Assembly (NCBI GenBank): GCA_903872255.1
Contig: CAIQJW010000150.1
Coordinates: forward strand, 1-25,504
Source: an uncultured delta proteobacterium
Lineage (GTDB): Bacteria > Desulfobacterota > Syntrophorhabdia > Syntrophorhabdales > Syntrophorhabdaceae
DNA length: 25,504 bases
Direction of reading: 5' to 3'
The position numbers and the translations under genes were made by a program. Position 1 is the first letter of the stretch, and each line of letters starts with the position of its first letter. This document shows positions 24,148 to 25,504 of this stretch, piece after piece. Under the pieces are notes generated by a model. That model did no database searches and was not told the DNA's origin. It saw only the letters and a list, made by a program, of their open reading frames with translations.

Positions 24148-24363
24148 GCTCCAGCCGTCATCCCAAAGAGTTATTCATTGGACACAGATGTCTACCCTCT
24201 CCCGCCGTCATCCCGGTTTACCGGGATCCAGCGTCTTTGTTTCTTTATTTCTTCTATCATATTAACAACATACGTCAACAATTGCTTCAATTGCGCATTC
24301 GCCAACCCGTTATAAACAACGGCTAAAGACACTGGATTCCGGCGCAAAAAGCGCCGGAATGAC
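24148..24363. repeat. Second cluster of dRS3/REP-like hairpin units
   Basis: A truncated unit (GCCGTCATCCC, 24154-24164) is followed by a full unit at 24202-24238 identical over 37 bases to 12651-12687. An inverted unit lies at 24325-24363 with the same boxes (AAAGAC-CTGGAT and ATGAC) but a different stem, TCCGGCGC/GCGCCGGA with an AAAAA loop. The 86 bases between the two full units are AT-rich and unrelated to those of the first cluster. No terminal repeats like those of the 415-bp element are present here. Confidence 0.82.
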
Positions 24364-24426
24364 GGGGGTTGGTGGATTGCGACACAGTCTCCGGGCGAGG
24401 AATGTTGAAAAAGCTCATGTTAGCGT

Positions 24427-24756
24427 TCAGATCAGCAGCATAATGATCACAAAAATTGCCGCCAATGCCAGCAAGATGGCCCATGGCAGAACCTTTGACC
24501 CTGCGGTTCTTATCCCTTCCCCATCCGGAGCCTGTTTGGCGGTTTGTGACGAGACGATCCGCGAACAAAAGACGAATATGGCTACGCCGGCGATGCCGGC
24601 GGCAGCATATAGCATTATCGAGAGTGCGGCCGGTTTCGGCGGTCTCGTCGAAACATATACCAAGCCGCCGAAACCGGCCGCAGCTAAAATGCCGCCGATC
24701 AATTTGCCCAGCATTAAAGGCAACTGCCGGACCTCAGACCTTACGCCGTCCTTCAT
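24427..24756 (-). CDS. Small integral membrane protein, unknown function
   Basis: About 109 residues from the ATG at 24756; a TTG two codons earlier is possible. Three hydrophobic spans are visible: about 16-35 (LMLGKLIGGILAAAGFGGLV), 44-64 (LSIMLYAAAGIAGVAIFVFC) and 88-107 (VLPWAILLALAAIFVIIMLL), with polar links rich in Lys, Gln and Gly. It starts 11 bases after the stop of the DUF2950 gene on the same strand, so the pair is probably one transcript. I do not recognise the family. The ribosome site is weak, which fits coupling to the upstream gene. Confidence 0.7.
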   Translation of the reverse strand: MKDGVRSEVRQLPLMLGKLIGGILAAAGFGGLVYVSTRPPKPAALSIMLYAAAGIAGVAIFVFCSRIVSSQTAKQAPDGEGIRTAGSKVLPWAILLALAAIFVIIMLLI

Positions 24757-24767
24757 TCTCAATAATA

Positions 24768-25504
24768 TTACCGCACCTGTTTCCAGGTATTATCAGGGTC
24801 GTAGGCCTTGATCGCATTCGCGGCTTTCGCCGTATTTTTACCAAGGTTTTTTTGATAAACAACGCCTTCCTGATTTACGATAAACGTCATCACCCCTGTG
24901 ATCCCGTATTCGGCAGGGTACGCGACAAGGCCGAAGCCCTGGGTCATCCGACCGTTAACGATATAATTCTGGGCGCCTCCGGGTGCGTTCTTTTCCTGGG
25001 ACGTTAGTATCTTGTAGTAGTATCCGTGATATGGCACCGGTTTATCGGACTTTTTCGGCTGTAATACTTCCATGCGTGCGCGGGCCATGAACATTCCCAA
25101 CGGGCTTAGCTCTTCGCCCTCTTTCGTTTCCCAGTAAAGCCCGTTGCGCGTGCCCGGATCAGATATAAACTTCCGGGCATATTCACCCGGGGCGTCTTTG
25201 GACCCTGTCATCCTGAGGTAATCTTTCTGGGCGTCAACATATGCGAGACACGATTGGATCGTGTCGAGCTCATTTCTTCCAATTCTTCTCTGCAGTATTT
25301 CCGCCCTGCCTTGCTTCGCATCAAAAGACCATTTGTCCCCTTTTTTGACGATCGGTACCGGAAATGGAAATTCATTATTGCCGACATATAACAGCGCCTT
25401 GTTGTCCATCGATATATCGAGCCTGTTCTTTTCCTCGTATGCTTTTACGAAGCGTTCGTAAAGGTCCTTGTTGACCATCTCGTCCTGCGATATGACAGAA
25501 TCCT
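24768..25504 (-). CDS. DUF2950 family protein, 3' part (5' end outside window)
   Basis: The frame stays open to the right edge of the window, reading DSVISQDE before the in-window ATG at 25478. In this family a short acidic segment precedes a FVKAYEEKN-like sequence, so the true start is outside. Landmarks are VGNNEFPFPVPIVKKGDKWSFDAKQG, RRIGRNELDTIQSCLAYVDAQKDY, YHGYYYKIL, GFGLVAYPAEYGITGVMTFIVN and a C-terminal DNTWKQV. Family members usually have a signal peptide and are thought to be envelope proteins of unknown role. Followed 11 bases later by the small membrane protein. Confidence 0.9.
   Translation of the reverse strand, partial: DSVISQDEMVNKDLYERFVKAYEEKNRLDISMDNKALLYVGNNEFPFPVPIVKKGDKWSFDAKQGRAEILQRRIGRNELDTIQSCLAYVDAQKDYLRMTGSKDAPGEYARKFISDPGTRNGLYWETKEGEELSPLGMFMARARMEVLQPKKSDKPVPYHGYYYKILTSQEKNAPGGAQNYIVNGRMTQGFGLVAYPAEYGITGVMTFIVNQEGVVYQKNLGKNTAKAANAIKAYDPDNTWKQVR

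Noticed and set aside
23929..24315. A 128-codon plus-strand frame in the gap after the GH13 gene
   Set aside because: It runs through the REP-like units (AVIPKS..., PPSSRFTGIQ) and is opposite the better small Cys-rich candidate; no ribosome site or domain.

Overview
The window looks like part of the chromosome of a Gram-negative bacterium. The gene set fits an anaerobic lineage of the former Deltaproteobacteria or a neighbouring phylum: a RecB-like AddA/AddB pair, an RpoS-type sigma factor next to pcm, a periplasmic Ivy-like protein, MurJ, and DUF6125 and DUF2950 proteins. The phylum is an inference from gene content only. There is no rRNA, tRNA, CRISPR array, prophage or intact transposase gene. 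Most of the window is ordinary housekeeping and maintenance sequence; the unusual material is in the gaps.

Layout. 2-412 (+) is the 3' part of a DUF6125 gene, convergent with a leftward cluster (474-4224, -). Read in its own direction that cluster is an MBL/beta-CASP metallo-hydrolase, a YgjP-like zinc peptidase, an exported Ivy-type lysozyme-inhibitor homologue and a SAM-dependent O-methyltransferase. A divergent gap (4225-4569) holds a good promoter for the leftward cluster, a heptamer inverted repeat, and a rightward promoter feeding a yybP-ykoY manganese riboswitch with an overlapping terminator. The riboswitch controls a TMEM165/UPF0016 cation exporter (4570-5265). Next come a Tim44-domain membrane protein and addA-addB (5393-12503), tightly packed. 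A 573-bp gap full of repeats follows. Then comes tatD / cysteine hydrolase / GerMN protein / serS (13077-16279), a short structured gap, and the overlapping string proC-pcm-rpoS-like-murJ (16474-20291). A very large GH13 glycosidase with its own promoter occupies 20389-23901. The right end has a repeat-rich gap with a probable small Cys-rich protein, a small membrane protein, and the 3' part of a DUF2950 gene that runs off the window (both -).

How it works together. The window couples DNA-break repair (AddAB), manganese export under direct Mn2+ control, and a stationary-phase/stress block (protein repair by Pcm, alternative sigma factor, lipid II flippase) whose reading frames overlap and are probably translationally coupled.

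Most notable non-coding content. (1) Three intergenic loci carry period-7 tandem repeats arranged as inverted pairs, each locus with its own heptamer sequence. (2) A 415-bp element without a transposase has duplicated 19-bp sub-terminal repeats at both ends and sits inside one heptamer array; the array's phase implies a 6-bp target duplication. (3) Small dRS3/REP-like hairpin units (GTCAT-stem-loop-ATCCAG) occur inside that element and again near 24.2 kb. Their flanks are conserved while their stems differ in a base-paired, compensatory way.
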